From Clitopilus passeckerianus (Eukaryota > Basidiomycota > Agaricomycetes > Agaricales > Entolomataceae), in assembly GCA_944990035.1 (NCBI GenBank), contig CALYLX010000140.1, forward strand, positions 62,001-126,000: a stretch of 64,000 bases of DNA, given 5' to 3'. Position numbers and translations under genes: made by a program. The notes below the pieces were generated by a model. That model ran no database searches. It saw only the letters and a list, made by a program, of their open reading frames with translations, and was not told the origin of the DNA. Below are positions 10,208 to 22,285 of the stretch, one piece after another; the first letter of the stretch is position 1; every line of letters begins with the position of its first letter.

Positions 10208-12476
10208 ATGCTTCTTCGAACGACTGTTTTTGCTGCCTTACTGCCCCTCGTGCTAGCAGGAACCACGCCCAAAGCCAAGAACGTCATCATCCAGCTCTTT
10301 GAATGGCCTTGGGACAGGTTCGTCTCTCCCCATGCTTTCTGAATTTCTGCCAACCCCATGCCAAATCTCAAGTGTTGCGAGTGAATGCCGCGATGTCATT
10401 GGCCCTGGAGGATATGGCTACGTCCAAGTTAGCCCGGCCCATGAACACGTCCAAGGAGCCAACTGGTGGTCCGACTACCAGCCTGTCTCGTACAAGCTGA
10501 TCAGCAAGCGAGGGGTAAGATTTACAGTCCACTTTAGCTGGCGTAAGCTCATATCTATGGACAGACAAGGGAACAGTTTGCAAACATGATTAAAACTTGC
10601 AAGGCTGCAGGTGTTGACGTTCTCGTCGATGGTACGTTCCCTCGATGTATTGATGCCTTCCGTGGACCTGATGCTATCCTCAGCTGTACTGAACCACATG
10701 ACGCTGTATGCTGTTATTTTTTCCGAGCCCAAGATGTCGCTCCAATTGACTTCCTAGGGCTACCGAACCTGCCGTAGGTTTCGCTGGTTCGCAGTACTCC
10801 AAGTACAACTAGTAAGTCGCTCAGCCTAGCCGTTCAATCCAGTACTTATAGCTCTGGGCGTAGCCCTGCCGTCCCTTATACCTCCTCCAACTTCCATTAT
10901 GGTGCTGGCAACGGACAGGCGTGTCAGATCACAGGTGGTGGAGGCGCCAACGAGTGAGTGTAACTGTACTTGGGCACACGCGTGTTTACTGAGCTGCGCA
11001 ACAGGCTCACTAACTGCGAGGTTGGTCGCATTCCAGGCTAACGGCCGCTAACCTCTGAACTGGTTTCTCTGACATGATGTGGTACAGCTCGGTGGTTTGG
11101 CAGATCTGGCCCAAGAGCAACCTGTTGTACGCGACGCTCTAGCAGCACACCTGAAGGACCTCATCTCGCTTGTTCGCCTCTTGTTACTTCTCCTCTTAAC
11201 TGCCATCTAACATCTACCATTAGGGTGCCGGTGGATTCCGACTCGACTCCGCCCGTCTCATAGCTCAACCTGATCTCAAGGCTATTCTCGACCAAATCAC
11301 GACGCCTTATTACAACATCCTCGAGATCATCTACGGGAATGGAGAAAGCGATGCTTCCAGCGGCAACTACTCCGCACTGGGGGACATCAACGAGTTCCGA
11401 GCTGTGACAGCTGTCCAAGAACATTTTTTGAACCTTGGGGTGGGTTTTTCGATTTTTTCTTTGGCCCCCTTTTAGTTCTGACTTGCACCAGATTACTGAA
11501 CTTGTCACCCCCAACCGTGAGTAGTCTTGGGCTCTATCCTTTCCCCTTCCTGACAGTGATGAATCTCAGCTATGGGCGTGAATTGGGGCTATCTTCCTTC
11601 CGAAAACGCAAATATCATGACTGCAAATCACGACACCGTAAGTCTTCTTTTCCGATCATATCTTTCTTAATGATTCGTAAGGAGCTTCTCACAGGAGCGA
11701 AACGGAAACTCTCTCAACGTCAACTCTCCGAACAACGCATATGTGCTGTCTGCGTTGTTCATCCTAGCATTCAACTACGGTGTGCCGACTATATTCTCCG
11801 GATACGACTTCAACGAGTACTCGCAACCGGCGCCTCAAGATGCTAGCGGAAAGACTCTTCCTGTCACTTGTTTCTCGAATGGATGGCGCTGTAAGATTCC
11901 CTCCCCGTTTCCTCACGGGTGAAATTTCTAACGAATCTTTTCAAGGCGAACACCGTTGGATGGTAAATGTTCCAAGCAAGTATTGCCCTCTAGGTGCCTG
12001 ACCTTCTCTCACCAGGCGATCTTGAATATGGTCGGCTTCCACAACGCGGTCGGGTCCTCCGCTTTGACGAACATCTTCAGTGGAAGCGCTCAGCGAATTG
12101 GTGAGATTTCTCGGGTTACAACTTCAAGTTCGTCAACTTACCTAGCCTGTGTACAGCCTTTGGCCGAGGAAACATCGGCTTCATCGTGATCAACCACGAG
12201 GACAGTGTCTGGACCAATACCTTCACCACCTCTCTTCCCAATGGAAACTGTGAGTTTATGCTCCTCCTCGATTACTTCCTGATAACTAACTTTATTTCTA
12301 CAGATTGTGATATTATGTGAGAGATTCCTTGTCGAGAACGAAGCTTGATGATTAACTATACCCAAAGCCATGCTAATTTCGACAGCTGTTCTGGTGCTAC
12401 TTATACCGTTTCGGGTGGCAAGTTTACAGCTTCTGTGGGTGGACATGATGCTCTCGCCCTCTATGTGCGACCGTAG
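10208..12476 (+). CDS. secreted alpha-amylase, glycoside hydrolase family 13
   Basis: Extracellular endo-acting enzyme that hydrolyses alpha-1,4 bonds in starch. A signal peptide ([17 protein letters not shown]) precedes the mature start. The opening [12 protein letters not shown] and [14 protein letters not shown] resemble alpha-amylases of animals and actinobacteria rather than the Taka-amylase type. Catalytic blocks are intact across spliced exons: region I VDAVLNHM, region [10 protein letters not shown] (Asp nucleophile), region III NILEII (Glu acid/base) and region IV ANHDTERNG (His-Asp). A C-terminal all-beta domain ends in [24 protein letters not shown]. More than ten small introns interrupt the gene, and the joins I checked keep phase. 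Stop TAG 12474-12476. No starch-binding module is visible. The neighbours give no maltose or starch cluster. Confidence 0.9.
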
Positions 12477-12626
12477 TTTGTTATGAAAGTCTTCGGTTAC
12501 TTCGTTGAAATAATGTTTACCGCATTACGTGGCAAAAGTGAATGAAATCCATGACCTAACAGAACGTTAACATAACCATCTGGTTCGAATTCACGGGTTG
12601 TTCGTGGCTGTGGAAATTGGTGAAGC

Positions 12627-14452
12627 ATGAAGTGGCCCAAGAGCGTTGTCGGCAAACACCGGCCCAGATTGCTCCCAACGTCCATCCAAATGTCGGGCAC
12701 TCAACCTATAGACCCTTCGCTCTTCTCTTCAAGGAACTCATCCTCTGCCCAACTATGGGCTCACTTACTGCGGAAGGACTCGTCATCGTCGACACTGGCA
12801 TCTACCTCTGAGTTCAACAGTGCAATCATCCCTCCGTTAGCACCCCTTGACAAGAACAGCACGTCCATGCGCATATTGCTTCATGATACTCAAGCTCACT
12901 TCGAGAAATTCTCGATAAAGGTGGACAATCTCACAAAACATATTGACGAAACGAAGAAGGAAATTTCTACCGTCAATACTCTCTTTCAACGAGAGCACGG
13001 TGTCCTTGCTGAAGAACTCCTGGATCTCGGTACGCTTGACTCGAGGATTATGCCGGAATAAACTCTCAAAATTTATTTCTTCCAGTGAATCGTAGTCAAA
13101 CTGAGATACAAAAGACGATTGGAGCACCTGCACAAGAAGCCTCTCTTGAAGCCCTCACAAAGTCGTTGGAATATCGGATGGAGGCCCTTGACAAGAGGCT
13201 AGATGCTCTTCAGATGGTGAGCTTGCTGCCTGAACTAATATACCGGATGTATGACTTATCATCTCTTCAGTTTAATCAGACGCATTCACAGGCGCTTCAA
13301 CTGCAATCTCAAACCCTACATGCACTACAAGAACAACAAAGAACTATCACGTCCGCGATCATACCGTTGATTCCACTAGTGCAAGCCATACCACTCCACA
13401 TTCTAACGACCAGGAATGTCGTCAAGGAAGAACTAAGGAAACTTCAAGACACCGTTACTGACTCCGCGAAGAAAAACGCGCATAATGTTACTAACCCCAC
13501 TCTGGTGCATACTGCTTCCAACAAGCGGAGGATGATTGTGGAAGATAGCGACAGCTCACCTGTTCTTGCACCTCCCTTGAAGAGGCTTCGAACTCGGTCG
13601 AAACCAACTAACGGCCCAGGTCATGACTTATCTGTGGCTTCATCGTCCAGAGTTCGGCGATCGCATTCAACGGCGGACAACAAAGGCGCCTTTTCAGAAG
13701 AATCCTTTTCCTCCAGTGTCAAATCAACCCCTCTACTAATTAAACGGATATGTCCACCTGTGGATACACTCTTTACTCCAGGACGACCATCTTCGTCGGC
13801 ACAAGGAGCTCACTGTTCTACTGACGCCGGCCATGCCTCGACGGGCGCCCTTCAGACCACCAGAGCGCCGACTCCTATTTCAAATACCCTGTTCACAAAG
13901 CCTCAAGATCTTTCAACCACCCAAGCTGTGTCAAACCAGCAGAAACCTCCTGCAGCCATTCTCACTACTCAAGTTCAGAGTCAACGCACCATACTTGGTA
14001 GCAGTAAGAAACTACCCCTGCGGCCATCAAGATACTGTACCCCTTCGATTGCCTACACACCTCAAACTAGAACACCTCCAACTGCGTCTTCTGCTTCTCG
14101 GACTCCTCTGGGATCTCAATTTCCGCCTTCAGTCACTAAAAATCGTATTCCACTTCTGTTTCCACGTTCCTCATCTAGACCTCCTCCGGCTAAGGCTGAG
14201 CCCATTTCTAGACCCCAACCTTCTACAGATCGTCAAATGACAGGCGCGATTCCGACGGCTTCGTCTAGAGGACCAACTCCTCTGACAGACAGGATTCTTG
14301 GCCGAGATCGACGATCTCCCCAGGTGAGTGGTTGAACGAAGGCCCGAGTTCAAATTTTGAGCTAACAATCATTTATTTATCAGCGAGATGGGAGGCGCTT
14401 CATTCCCCTGATGGACTCTGACGATGAGGAAGACGAGGGTAACGAAGGCTGA
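12627..14452 (+). CDS. nuclear-looking coiled-coil protein, unknown function
   Basis: No family recognised. The first ATG is 12627-12629; a second at 12690 (MSGTQPIDPS) is equally plausible. The N-terminal half is helical and heptad-like (HFEKFSIKVDNLTKHIDETK; YRMEALDKRLDALQ; LQSQTLHALQEQQ), suggesting oligomerisation. Basic nuclear-signal-like patches follow (NKRRMIVEDSD, LKRLRTRSK), then a long Ser/Thr/Pro-rich, probably disordered region. The last exon ends RRFIPLMDSDDEEDEG, a short conserved-looking acidic tail, at TGA 14450-14452. Introns occur at about 13031-13084, near 13215, and at 14323-14382. A chromatin or spindle protein is possible, but this is inference from composition. Confidence 0.7.
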
Positions 14453-14680
14453 AGATTTTTATGAACCATCAATCAAGTAGCCGAACCAAATCCTAAGAAG
14501 AACATGCTATAATGATCCTCAATTTATACATTGTTTATGATGCAATGAAATGGCTGAAATTACTACACTAAAAAGGATTAAACATAGAAATATCATATCG
14601 TGGAGGCCGTCGCAAATAAATAACATAAGAAGGAAAAGAGGGGATCTATATCGGACTCTCGAGATCTAGATGATGGTGAC

Positions 14681-15995
14681 CTAATGCTTTGCAGATAGAT
14701 ATTCAGCCATAATGATGGTTACTCGAGGATCTATTTCCTCCAAAATGGGGATGAGTTCAGTCTGGGCAGAAGAAACTAGTCAGTACTTTGATCTTCAAAG
14801 TTAGGAAGAGTCATGACTTACCCAAAGCGCATCCCTAGCCTTCTTCCCTTCCAAAGTGACGACCATGTCCCCCGCCTCCACAATCTGGCAGGCACTAAGG
14901 TAAGCCCCCCTCTGCTGATCCTCGTTCCCTACACCGCCGGTAGCGGCATGCACCAATGTCCTTGATCCCACCTCGGTCTTCCGGGCGAGGAAGAACTGCA
15001 TCAAGGTGAGTCGGAGGTAGGTCGCCACGCCTAGTCCCCATGATCCTCGAAGAAGTTCAGAGTAGCAGAAGCCAGGGTTGACGGTGTTGACGACGGGTGC
15101 GGTTGAAGCGTGACCGAGGTGGTCCGTCAAAGAACGGGCGAAGAAGATCTCGAGAACTGCCGACGATTAGTGAGTAAGGCTGTTCTAGGCGTGGAAGGTT
15201 GTGAGAACTCACGTTTGGTATCTCCGTAGCGCGTTTTTAGATTTCTGAAGCAAGAGTCAGTAATCATGATACCAAGATACGTCTGTTAACGACTTACACC
15301 TTCTGCGCACAATATTCTTTACTGCCATACGTCTTCCAGAAATTCCCACTATGGATGAGTTTCTGGTCCACGTTCGACGTCGTATGCATCTCGCTGGTCA
15401 CAACGGCTATGCGAGGGATAGTGCCGAACTTCTTTCCCGTCTTGATCATGAGTGGCAATAGCGGGATGGCGAGGGGTGCGGGGGCTATGCAATTGACTTG
15501 ATGCCTAAATGAAAGGTAAGGATTACTATCCTCGACTCAAGTGGAGAAGTGTGACTTACGTTGACTCGAAGCCATAGTCCGTCTGCCAAGTCGACGCCGG
15601 TGTGGTCGATGCATTATGTCCAGTCGTTCGCCTACCTTGTCGAAACGATCTGCGAATGCCTTGACAGAGTCAAAGCTTGCAAGATCAATCGTTCATAGTT
15701 CGACGTTCTCGAAACCACTGGCTTCTTTGATTTCTGCATCTCTCCTTCAGTACCTGACTCGCATGGGTGTGAAGTGATACGCACGTTTTAGCGCCTTCTT
15801 GCTTTTCTCGGGGTCTCTACACCCAGGAATGGGCTTTCCTGGGTTCATCCGTACGATATGTATTGAAGCCTCGAATCCAAGACCAGTATTAGCACCAATG
15901 ACCGCAATCGTTTTGCCGGCCAAATCAGCTTTGGTGATGGAAGGAATAGTCGAGTATTGCTCGTAGACAAAACCACCGAATGTAAACTTTCCCAT
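14681..15995 (-). pseudogene. short-chain dehydrogenase/reductase, disabled by a nonsense codon and a frameshift
   Basis: The family is clear: an NAD(P)-binding GANTGLGFEAS after the ATG at 15993-15995, the active-site Tyr/Lys as RYGDTK, and a substrate-side segment NTVNPGFCYSELLRG. Related fungal enzymes of the retinol-dehydrogenase/WWOX-like group are about 330 residues, which fits. Two lesions interrupt it. A TGA (plus-strand TCA at 15693-15695) lies where relatives usually have Trp, inside VEL-stop-TIDLASF. A frame change just downstream, near 15605-15630, falls at the usual NAG motif, after which the frame reads TPASTWQTDYGFES. Introns elsewhere still look functional. Stop TAG 14681-14683. 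Either a recent pseudogene or two sequence errors. Confidence 0.75.
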
Positions 15996-17550
15996 GGCAA
16001 ATAAACAGTAAATTGAGAGTTAGAGAAAGGAGGTGAGGATTTCGATTGAGGCCAAAAACCATAAGATGACCCATTTATACCAGTATGCCGGTGTCTCTTG
16101 GCGTAATCGGGATAGACATCTTGGCATTCAGCCGGTGCACGCTCTGGGTGGATAACCGTCTGTTTGACTTGTCATCTGGTGAATGTCAGAGTTTTCATTC
16201 AACTGGTCGGAACGCCAACCGAAGGTACCTCAATTAAGGCTGAAAGCACCCGTTTTTGGCTTGATCTCCGAGACCCACCCTGAAGACTTCCATGGAACAG
16301 TAGCCAATCACAATCGCTGATCACGCTTGCGATTATCGCCTTTAGTCAGAAAGGTGATGGCCAGGTGATGGCCGAGAACTATGGTCCCCCAAGCCAGGTC
16401 GAATCTTTGCCATACTCGTCAAATACCCGTACGACTTCGCTTGAAAGCGAATTCATCCTGGCGTGTATGACTAGTTCATCGCCGGCTGAATGAAGCGTAC
16501 TCCCACGAGTCCTGTAGTTCTTGAATGACCAGACTGAATAGGTGGCGTCGCTCTCGTTGACGGAACTCATCGAACAAAGCCCAAGTCTAACATCATTGAA
16601 TGAAGAAGCAAAGCTCTTTCTGTGTTGTCCACGATAGCGACCTGGCGTATTGTCTTTTGATGCTCTGCCCTAAAGAGTCCATACCGTAATGGGTTCCACC
16701 TCAGGACATCATCTCGTCCAAGAATGGGCCGTTGCTGCTGTAATTAAGAAACCACTATTTACCTAAGGGTCTTGGTCTGAATGGCCAGTGGAATATCTCA
16801 TCTATGTATCTGGACTAGACTCATCGGAAATCATCGCCCGAGGTCCGGATGGTTTCAGCCAACGTTTGAAGAGTCGTTGGTGATAAGAGGGTAATCGCGA
16901 GATTCTAGTCGTTGACCGGAACAACTCAAAGCCCAGTGGCATAGCAGGTAATTCTCGGGCTCATCCACCATGATGGGAAAGTCCCAACGCTGGGTTATGC
17001 TGATAAGTCATTGATATTGATATAGTGCACAGGCGATGTGAGAGCCAACTTCTACCATGTGATGTCGAGAAGTCAAAGAGGCCAAGGTGGCCGCGAAGAT
17101 GTGGGGTACGGCTCGACGTGACTTTGAGAGATTTCCGCTGTGACGTCACATCTGCAGCGCACGGCTTTCGCAGGCCATTTCTAGTATGGAAGCGGGTACA
17201 TTTCTACCGTAGAATTTAATGGTCTGCATAGAATCGAAAGAAAATTATACGATCCCAGACAGGGAGGGTGGAAAAGACCCTCTACCATCTTAGCACCGTA
17301 GACGTGAGGCCATTCATTGGAGTTAGTTTCAACAATAAATCTTCCAAGATCATAACTACGATTAACCAAACTTTTCGAGAACAAGCACTGATCAACGAAG
17401 GTTTTGGGTTGCCATGTGCGTCCTAGGAGATAAGTAGAGGGGCAGCGTAAGCCTCTCATGGGTCCATTCACTTTAGCATGTTGACTCATAAGCACTCAAC
17501 GCGGATGTCACTCCACAAGACACAAGACAGGTACAAGTTGCTAGCTCACA
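15996..17550. other. gene-poor region
   Basis: A 63-codon minus frame at 16379-16570 begins with ATG and contains YRTRGSTLHSAGDELV, which might be a gene relic, but it has no neighbours that extend it. Otherwise nothing is supported. Confidence 0.35.
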
Positions 17551-17552
17551 AG

Positions 17553-17581
17553 CCCTATTGTTGGACCGTGCTACAATAGGG
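17553..17581. repeat. short hairpin, 9-bp perfect stem
   Basis: CCCTATTGT at 17553-17561 and its reverse complement ACAATAGGG at 17573-17581 enclose an 11-nt loop. It sits just outside the large inverted repeat that follows and may mark an element edge. Confidence 0.5.
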
Positions 17582-17671
17582 AACAAGGCAGCCAACATCT
17601 TTGAAAGAGAAAATTTCTATCCGTGAGGCGCGTGTTCGAAAAAGTGGCGAGTACCCTACATTGATTGCTCG

Positions 17672-18249
17672 CAACGCGATAAAAATTGTGCGCCTCGGGA
17701 GCTGGGTTCCTTCGATGGCCATGGACAATCTAGGGTTCCGAGACCGTTTTCGTAAGCGACAAGTATGCAATAGCACTACTGTAGGCGCCTATAACGAGGT
17801 ACACTCTTAATCCACTCGTGATTAAAGTCTGGCCTGGCCTTTGCAACAACGGTGCGTTTTGATCACAAGGCCAGGGAGGCTGACAGTCAGATTCAGTCGG
17901 TTCGGGTTTGGTTGAGACGTCAAGCTTTCAAGCTTTGGCAATCACCGGTACATTTGTGACCGATCTGATGTATTATACAGTAATCAGTAATCAGTGCTTA
18001 ATCCATGGCGTTCGTCGCGTAATTGCCACCTTGAAACTGTCAACCCCCCGATCCTGTGATCAACACGCATCGTTGTTGCAAAGGCCAGGCCAGACTTTAA
18101 TCACGAGTGGATTAAGAGTGTACCTCGTTATAGGCGCCTACAGTAGTGCTATTGCATACTTGTCGCTTACGAAAACGGTCTCGGAACCCTAGATTGGCCA
18201 ATGGCCATCGAAGGAACCCAGCTCCCGGGGTGCACAATTTCCATCGCGT
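17672..18249. repeat. large foldback inverted repeat, about 200-bp arms
   Basis: The left arm (about 17672-17870) is the reverse complement of the right arm (about 18050-18249), separated by about 180 bp. The core, from TTGCAACAACG at 17841-17851 back through the GTACACTCTTAATCCACTCG stretch to GAACCCAGCTCC, matches almost perfectly; the outer ends show scattered mismatches. No transposase frame lies inside, and a 60-codon frame is only a by-product of the arms. This fits a non-autonomous foldback or MITE-like element, or a hairpin-RNA locus. Confidence 0.8.
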
Positions 18250-19090
18250 TGGAGGAACCTATATTCTTCGCTTGAATCATTTGACACGCAAATGGCTAGA
18301 CTCCATCTCAAAGTATTCAGCGTATCCATAGGGGCAGGGCTTTCCGACCTCAAGCATCAACTTGGACTACCCGCGTCGGGCAAGGCTACTGTATCATGTC
18401 TTGGTATTGCGCCCTCAAAGCGAGGGAGCTCACCGCCGCTGCGATAAGTCAATATGCCTTTCGCTCCTCTATTAATGGTATCATTAACGTAAAGCCTTCA
18501 AGCAGACGAGCACCATGGCTCGTCACGCATGCTCAAGTGTTTCCGTAGGATGCTGGAATTGAGGGATTGGGAATTCTGTTGTGCACTGATCGTTAAAGTG
18601 GATGATGCATCGCTTGCTACCTGACAATACAACTTCTCTAGACCTGGGACAATTGCAGCATAGATCCAGGGACGTCGCAAAGTTCTCGTAATTTCTACGT
18701 GGCCGTTGGCTGTACATTGGCTCCTGGTAGCAACCCTTTAGAAAGCACTGAGTTAATCCATGACCGTCCAGAACAAAAGTGTGATGGCCTGTATAATCAG
18801 TCGTACACATACCCACGAAAAAGAAGGGTAACTATATGCGGCTAAACCAGGTTTATCGTCATTATCGTTCCTATCGTTTAACGGTCGTTTTCGTCATTGG
18901 ATTAACTCTGTTCTCCACTACAATTGTCTTACGTATAGTCAGTTCGTTCTAAACCAGAGTTAGCCACTGGTAGAATGTATCGCAAATCGTGAATTTTTAT
19001 GATGAAGACAAATTATGGTAGAATCTAAATAGCATGGCAATGTAGGCTTCTTCCATCTCAAATACCTCCTACTACCCTTTGGATTCTAGA
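18250..19090. other. gene-poor region
   Basis: No coding texture, RNA gene or further long repeat is visible. Confidence 0.35.
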
Positions 19091-19668
19091 GTTGAAGTTG
19101 CTTGGCTACCTCGTCGGCCTCCTTCCTATCCTTGTTCTGTTGGAATGCCTTAAGGCTGGGGAAACGTTAGGCGGGAACTTCGAATTGATAATGTGCTCAC
19201 CTGGCTCGCATGAAAGGCAGGAGCTGAGTAAATAGCCTTTCGACAAGGGCTTTTCCAGAAGCCTCATCCTCGCCAAAAGTTTGCGAGATCGAGAAAAAGA
19301 AATCGAAATCCGTCGAATCGGGGATATCAAGATGGTGAATATACGCCTTGGCGGTTTGCGTGGATGATAGGCGTTCTACGAATATCTGGGCGCGCGTTGT
19401 AAGCAGGAATTATGACACGATTAGAAAGCGTTTACCTCTATCGAATCACGATCTGCTTCGGGGAAATTACTCTCTACGAAGAGTGAGGCTTCCGCGCTCC
19501 ATCTGGTCCATCTCTAATTGCCATCCTATCGTAGTCAGTTTGAGCTTCATATCGTAAAAGCCTGGCACCCGTGCCGTGCCAGATGCCTTTCCTCAATTGC
19601 CAAGGCGTGCGGCATTTATTAATCTTTAGGAAATCGTATGTGATGCGGCGAGTTATTTGGTTGACCAT
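19091..19668 (-). CDS. small unknown protein gene
   Basis: Not recognised. Three exons are convincing at the 3' end: one containing SLFVESNFPEADRDSIE, one with IFVERLSSTQTAKAYIHHL and DFDFFFSISQTFGEDEASG, and a last short one KDRKEADEVAKQLQL ending in TAG at about 19091-19093. The introns between them start GTAAAC and GTGAGC and end in AG. The 5' exon is less sure: an ATG at 19666-19668 opens MVNQITRRITYDFLK, but I could not find a donor that joins it in phase with the next exon. The product would be small, acidic and soluble, with no signal peptide. Confidence 0.5.
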
Positions 19669-20350
19669 CTCTGTCGCTCCTTGTTGGATTCAAAGTGGGA
19701 GCTAGCTGGGGTTGAATGGAGCGGTGGTGAAAGTTGGTAAATTGGCACTGTCACGCCGTTTAGGTTGTTGACCCAGATCTTACCAAACACGAGCAACCAG
19801 ATCGACCTCCAAGTCTAGCATTCGCAGAAGGGAGAGTGTATAGGCATCCTTCATCTAGCCACTCACGAGACGAAAGAGGTGTATCCCCCGAACCTTGATT
19901 CACTTGATGGGTTCTCAAGTTTCAGAATCACCATCGGAAAGCGACCATGTAAACGCATTGAGGTGCCTATATCGGAGCATACGTGCATTCAGAAGTAGTA
20001 TCTGGCCAGGGTGTCTTGGTCACTAAGCAGGGCAGCACATTTCGCGGTTTCCAGAACGGCTGAGAGCCAGTCGGCCAATTCAGCAAGGGTAGACCCTTGT
20101 GACAACCAATAAAAATCCTACCCAATGGTTTGTCCCAAGGCAGGCTTTTGCATGAAGAAAAGCCTATTTGTTGTATTCTAGAGAGACCTTGTAGGAGAAC
20201 AAATTCTTTTGTCTTCCGTTTTTTGAAGGAAGCGCGCATGGCCCAAGGACGCTACCTCAGATCTTTGCAATTCCCGTTGAAGCGCCGCATGTTGGCCTTG
20301 AGACCAAGAATATTACAAGCTAGTGGTGTTGCTACATGACGGTCACATAA
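19669..20350. other. intergenic
   Basis: No supported gene. Open frames on both strands lack conserved texture. Confidence 0.35.
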
Positions 20351-21739
20351 TTAGCTGGGAGCTCTTGGAACATCTTCGAGTAATGGCAGCGTCTCCATAA
20401 AGTACGGGTGCTCCAAACATTGCCCCGCTGTCAACCTTTGCGCAGGATCCCACTTGAGAAGGTCACCTATCATGTCGATAAGTGAGGTTGGGTTCCGCAA
20501 GTCAAAGAGAGTCCTTATATCTTTCGGTGGCAGCTGTCGAAAGAGGTGATATCAGGCAAGAATACTAATTTCAATGGAGAGTAGACTTACGTCAGGAAAT
20601 TCAAATCCGACGCTACGTGCCTGCCTGACACCTCCTGCCCAGAGGCCACCCCCTTCGCTAGGCTCCCCAGTTTGTCGCCCGGGACTCCCAAGAACGTCGA
20701 CAATCTTATTAATCTGGTCGATTTGGTCAGATCCCGGAAAGAGTGGTTGTAGCGTCACCACTTCGGCCAAGATAGCTCCTAAAGCCCATAAGTCCACAGG
20801 GGCAGAGTACTCTCTGCCGAGAAGCAGAAGTTCGGGGGCGCGATACCACCTCTTGGCAACATATTCTGTGTATGGGGCCTGCGAATCGAGAGATTGAGCG
20901 AGTCCAAAGTCTGCGATTTTGACGACGACCACGACGTCATCTTCGGGATGCCTTTCATCCACGAGGAGTGGCGAGAGCGTAGGATACTCGTACTTGCAAA
21001 TCGTGGTGACCAGGATGTTTTCTGGGGCGATGTCCCGGTGAAACCATCCGTGAGAGTGGATATGGTTGAGGCCAAGAACGACTTGCTGTGCGATACAGGC
21101 AATCAGACCACTGGCAAACGGCCTGCCCCTACGGGTCTTCATGAGATGATATAGGTTGCCTTCCATGGGCTCGAAAACAAAGTAGAGCTCTTGCGGTTCG
21201 GGGACTATGAAAGCATCATAGAAATGAATTATGTTGGGATGTGCAGGGAGTGCCTGGAGAATCTACAAAATGTTAGGAGGCTAAGCTAGATGTTCTCGGG
21301 ACAGCATGCATTGTAATCACCTGTAGTTCTTTCAACTGCTGACACTCATCCCATCCATCTTCCCATCGCTTTTTCATCCGTTTGATTGCAACAAGTCGTT
21401 TATCAGCCCAGTCCGGCCTCCCGCCGTTAGCTTGCATAGCTGGAGGTGCTATACTGGGTGGAAGGGTCCCTTGGTGCCAGTCACATAGCCAGATTGTAGC
21501 AAAGGAGCCGTCTCCGAGGACCTTAATAGGCGTATAGGAGCGAATGGAGCCTCCAGAAATACCGTAAGCGCACTGAGTCTCCCGAGATAACGAATCTGGA
21601 ACTCACTGCTTCGAGCATCACCAGATATGAGGCGGTTATCTTCAATCGTGGCACTTGGAATGCCAGAAGTTGTGATTAGCCTTGGAGAGGCCACTGATGA
21701 GGACTGTGGTTCGGGCTCTGATGGTGGGACCTGGACCAT
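20351..21739 (-). CDS. IME2: MAK/Ime2-family serine/threonine protein kinase
   Basis: Ime2-type kinases (Crk1 in Ustilago, MAK/ICK in animals) control meiosis, mating and morphogenesis in fungi. From ATG 21737-21739 a 45-residue leader precedes the Gly-loop GDGSFATIWLCDW, the VAIKRMKKRW lysine, FVFEPMEGNLYHLM, the catalytic loop HRDIAPEN, DFGLAQSL and an activation loop with TEY followed by WYRAPELLL. That TxY plus WYRAPE pattern is typical of the MAK group. The kinase domain ends with LLKWDPAQRLTAGQCLEHPYF and the protein stops soon after (TAA 20351-20353). It therefore lacks the long C-terminal tail of many Ime2 homologues. Oddity: the catalytic-loop lysine usual in Ser/Thr kinases (HRDxKPEN) is Ala here. 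Confidence 0.85.
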
Positions 21740-22285
21740 GGTGGATACGCCGTTTGGTGGGAGAGTTGTAGGGAGCAGGCGATTTCAGGCGTCTGATTGC
21801 CAGATTTATGGCGCAAGCTTCAACGTATCGCCTGTCTATATCCCCCGGCGGCCCATTCGTCGTTCATGGTGGTGGTAGTGATCAACGTTGCGCTCGATGA
21901 GGAAAACCTGACCCTGACAACCAACATGCTCCACCGCAAACTAGAAGCTGTCAACTTTGACCATTATTTCACCTGCAACTCTCAGGCTCCTGGTCCACCC
22001 AATGACCTGTCGTCTCCAGCGCTGTTCAGTAAAGCTAGTAAAGCCTTGAACGCTTGTATGACTTCGTCTGGGGATCGGGCTTTGAGCCCTTCGAGACAGC
22101 CTGAGCAAAACAATCTTGAGGTCAACACCCTGAAACCGAAATTTGTCAAAATGTCGTGTCCCCGCCGATGATATTCGGTTCGAGTTAGTCTCTTGCCACA
22201 CTCGATGGCTAATTATATCCCTAGCGAATAGCTATATAACAAGGATGTCCGACAGTTTGGGTAGCCCGAGCTTGCTTCCCTCGAA
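21740..22285. promoter_or_regulatory. shared upstream region of the kinase and sedolisin genes, with TATA-like motif
   Basis: Two divergent genes meet here. CTATATAAC at about 22232-22240 lies about 50 nt before the sedolisin ATG and fits a TATA box. Open frames inside (for example 21797-22171) have no conserved texture. Confidence 0.45.
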
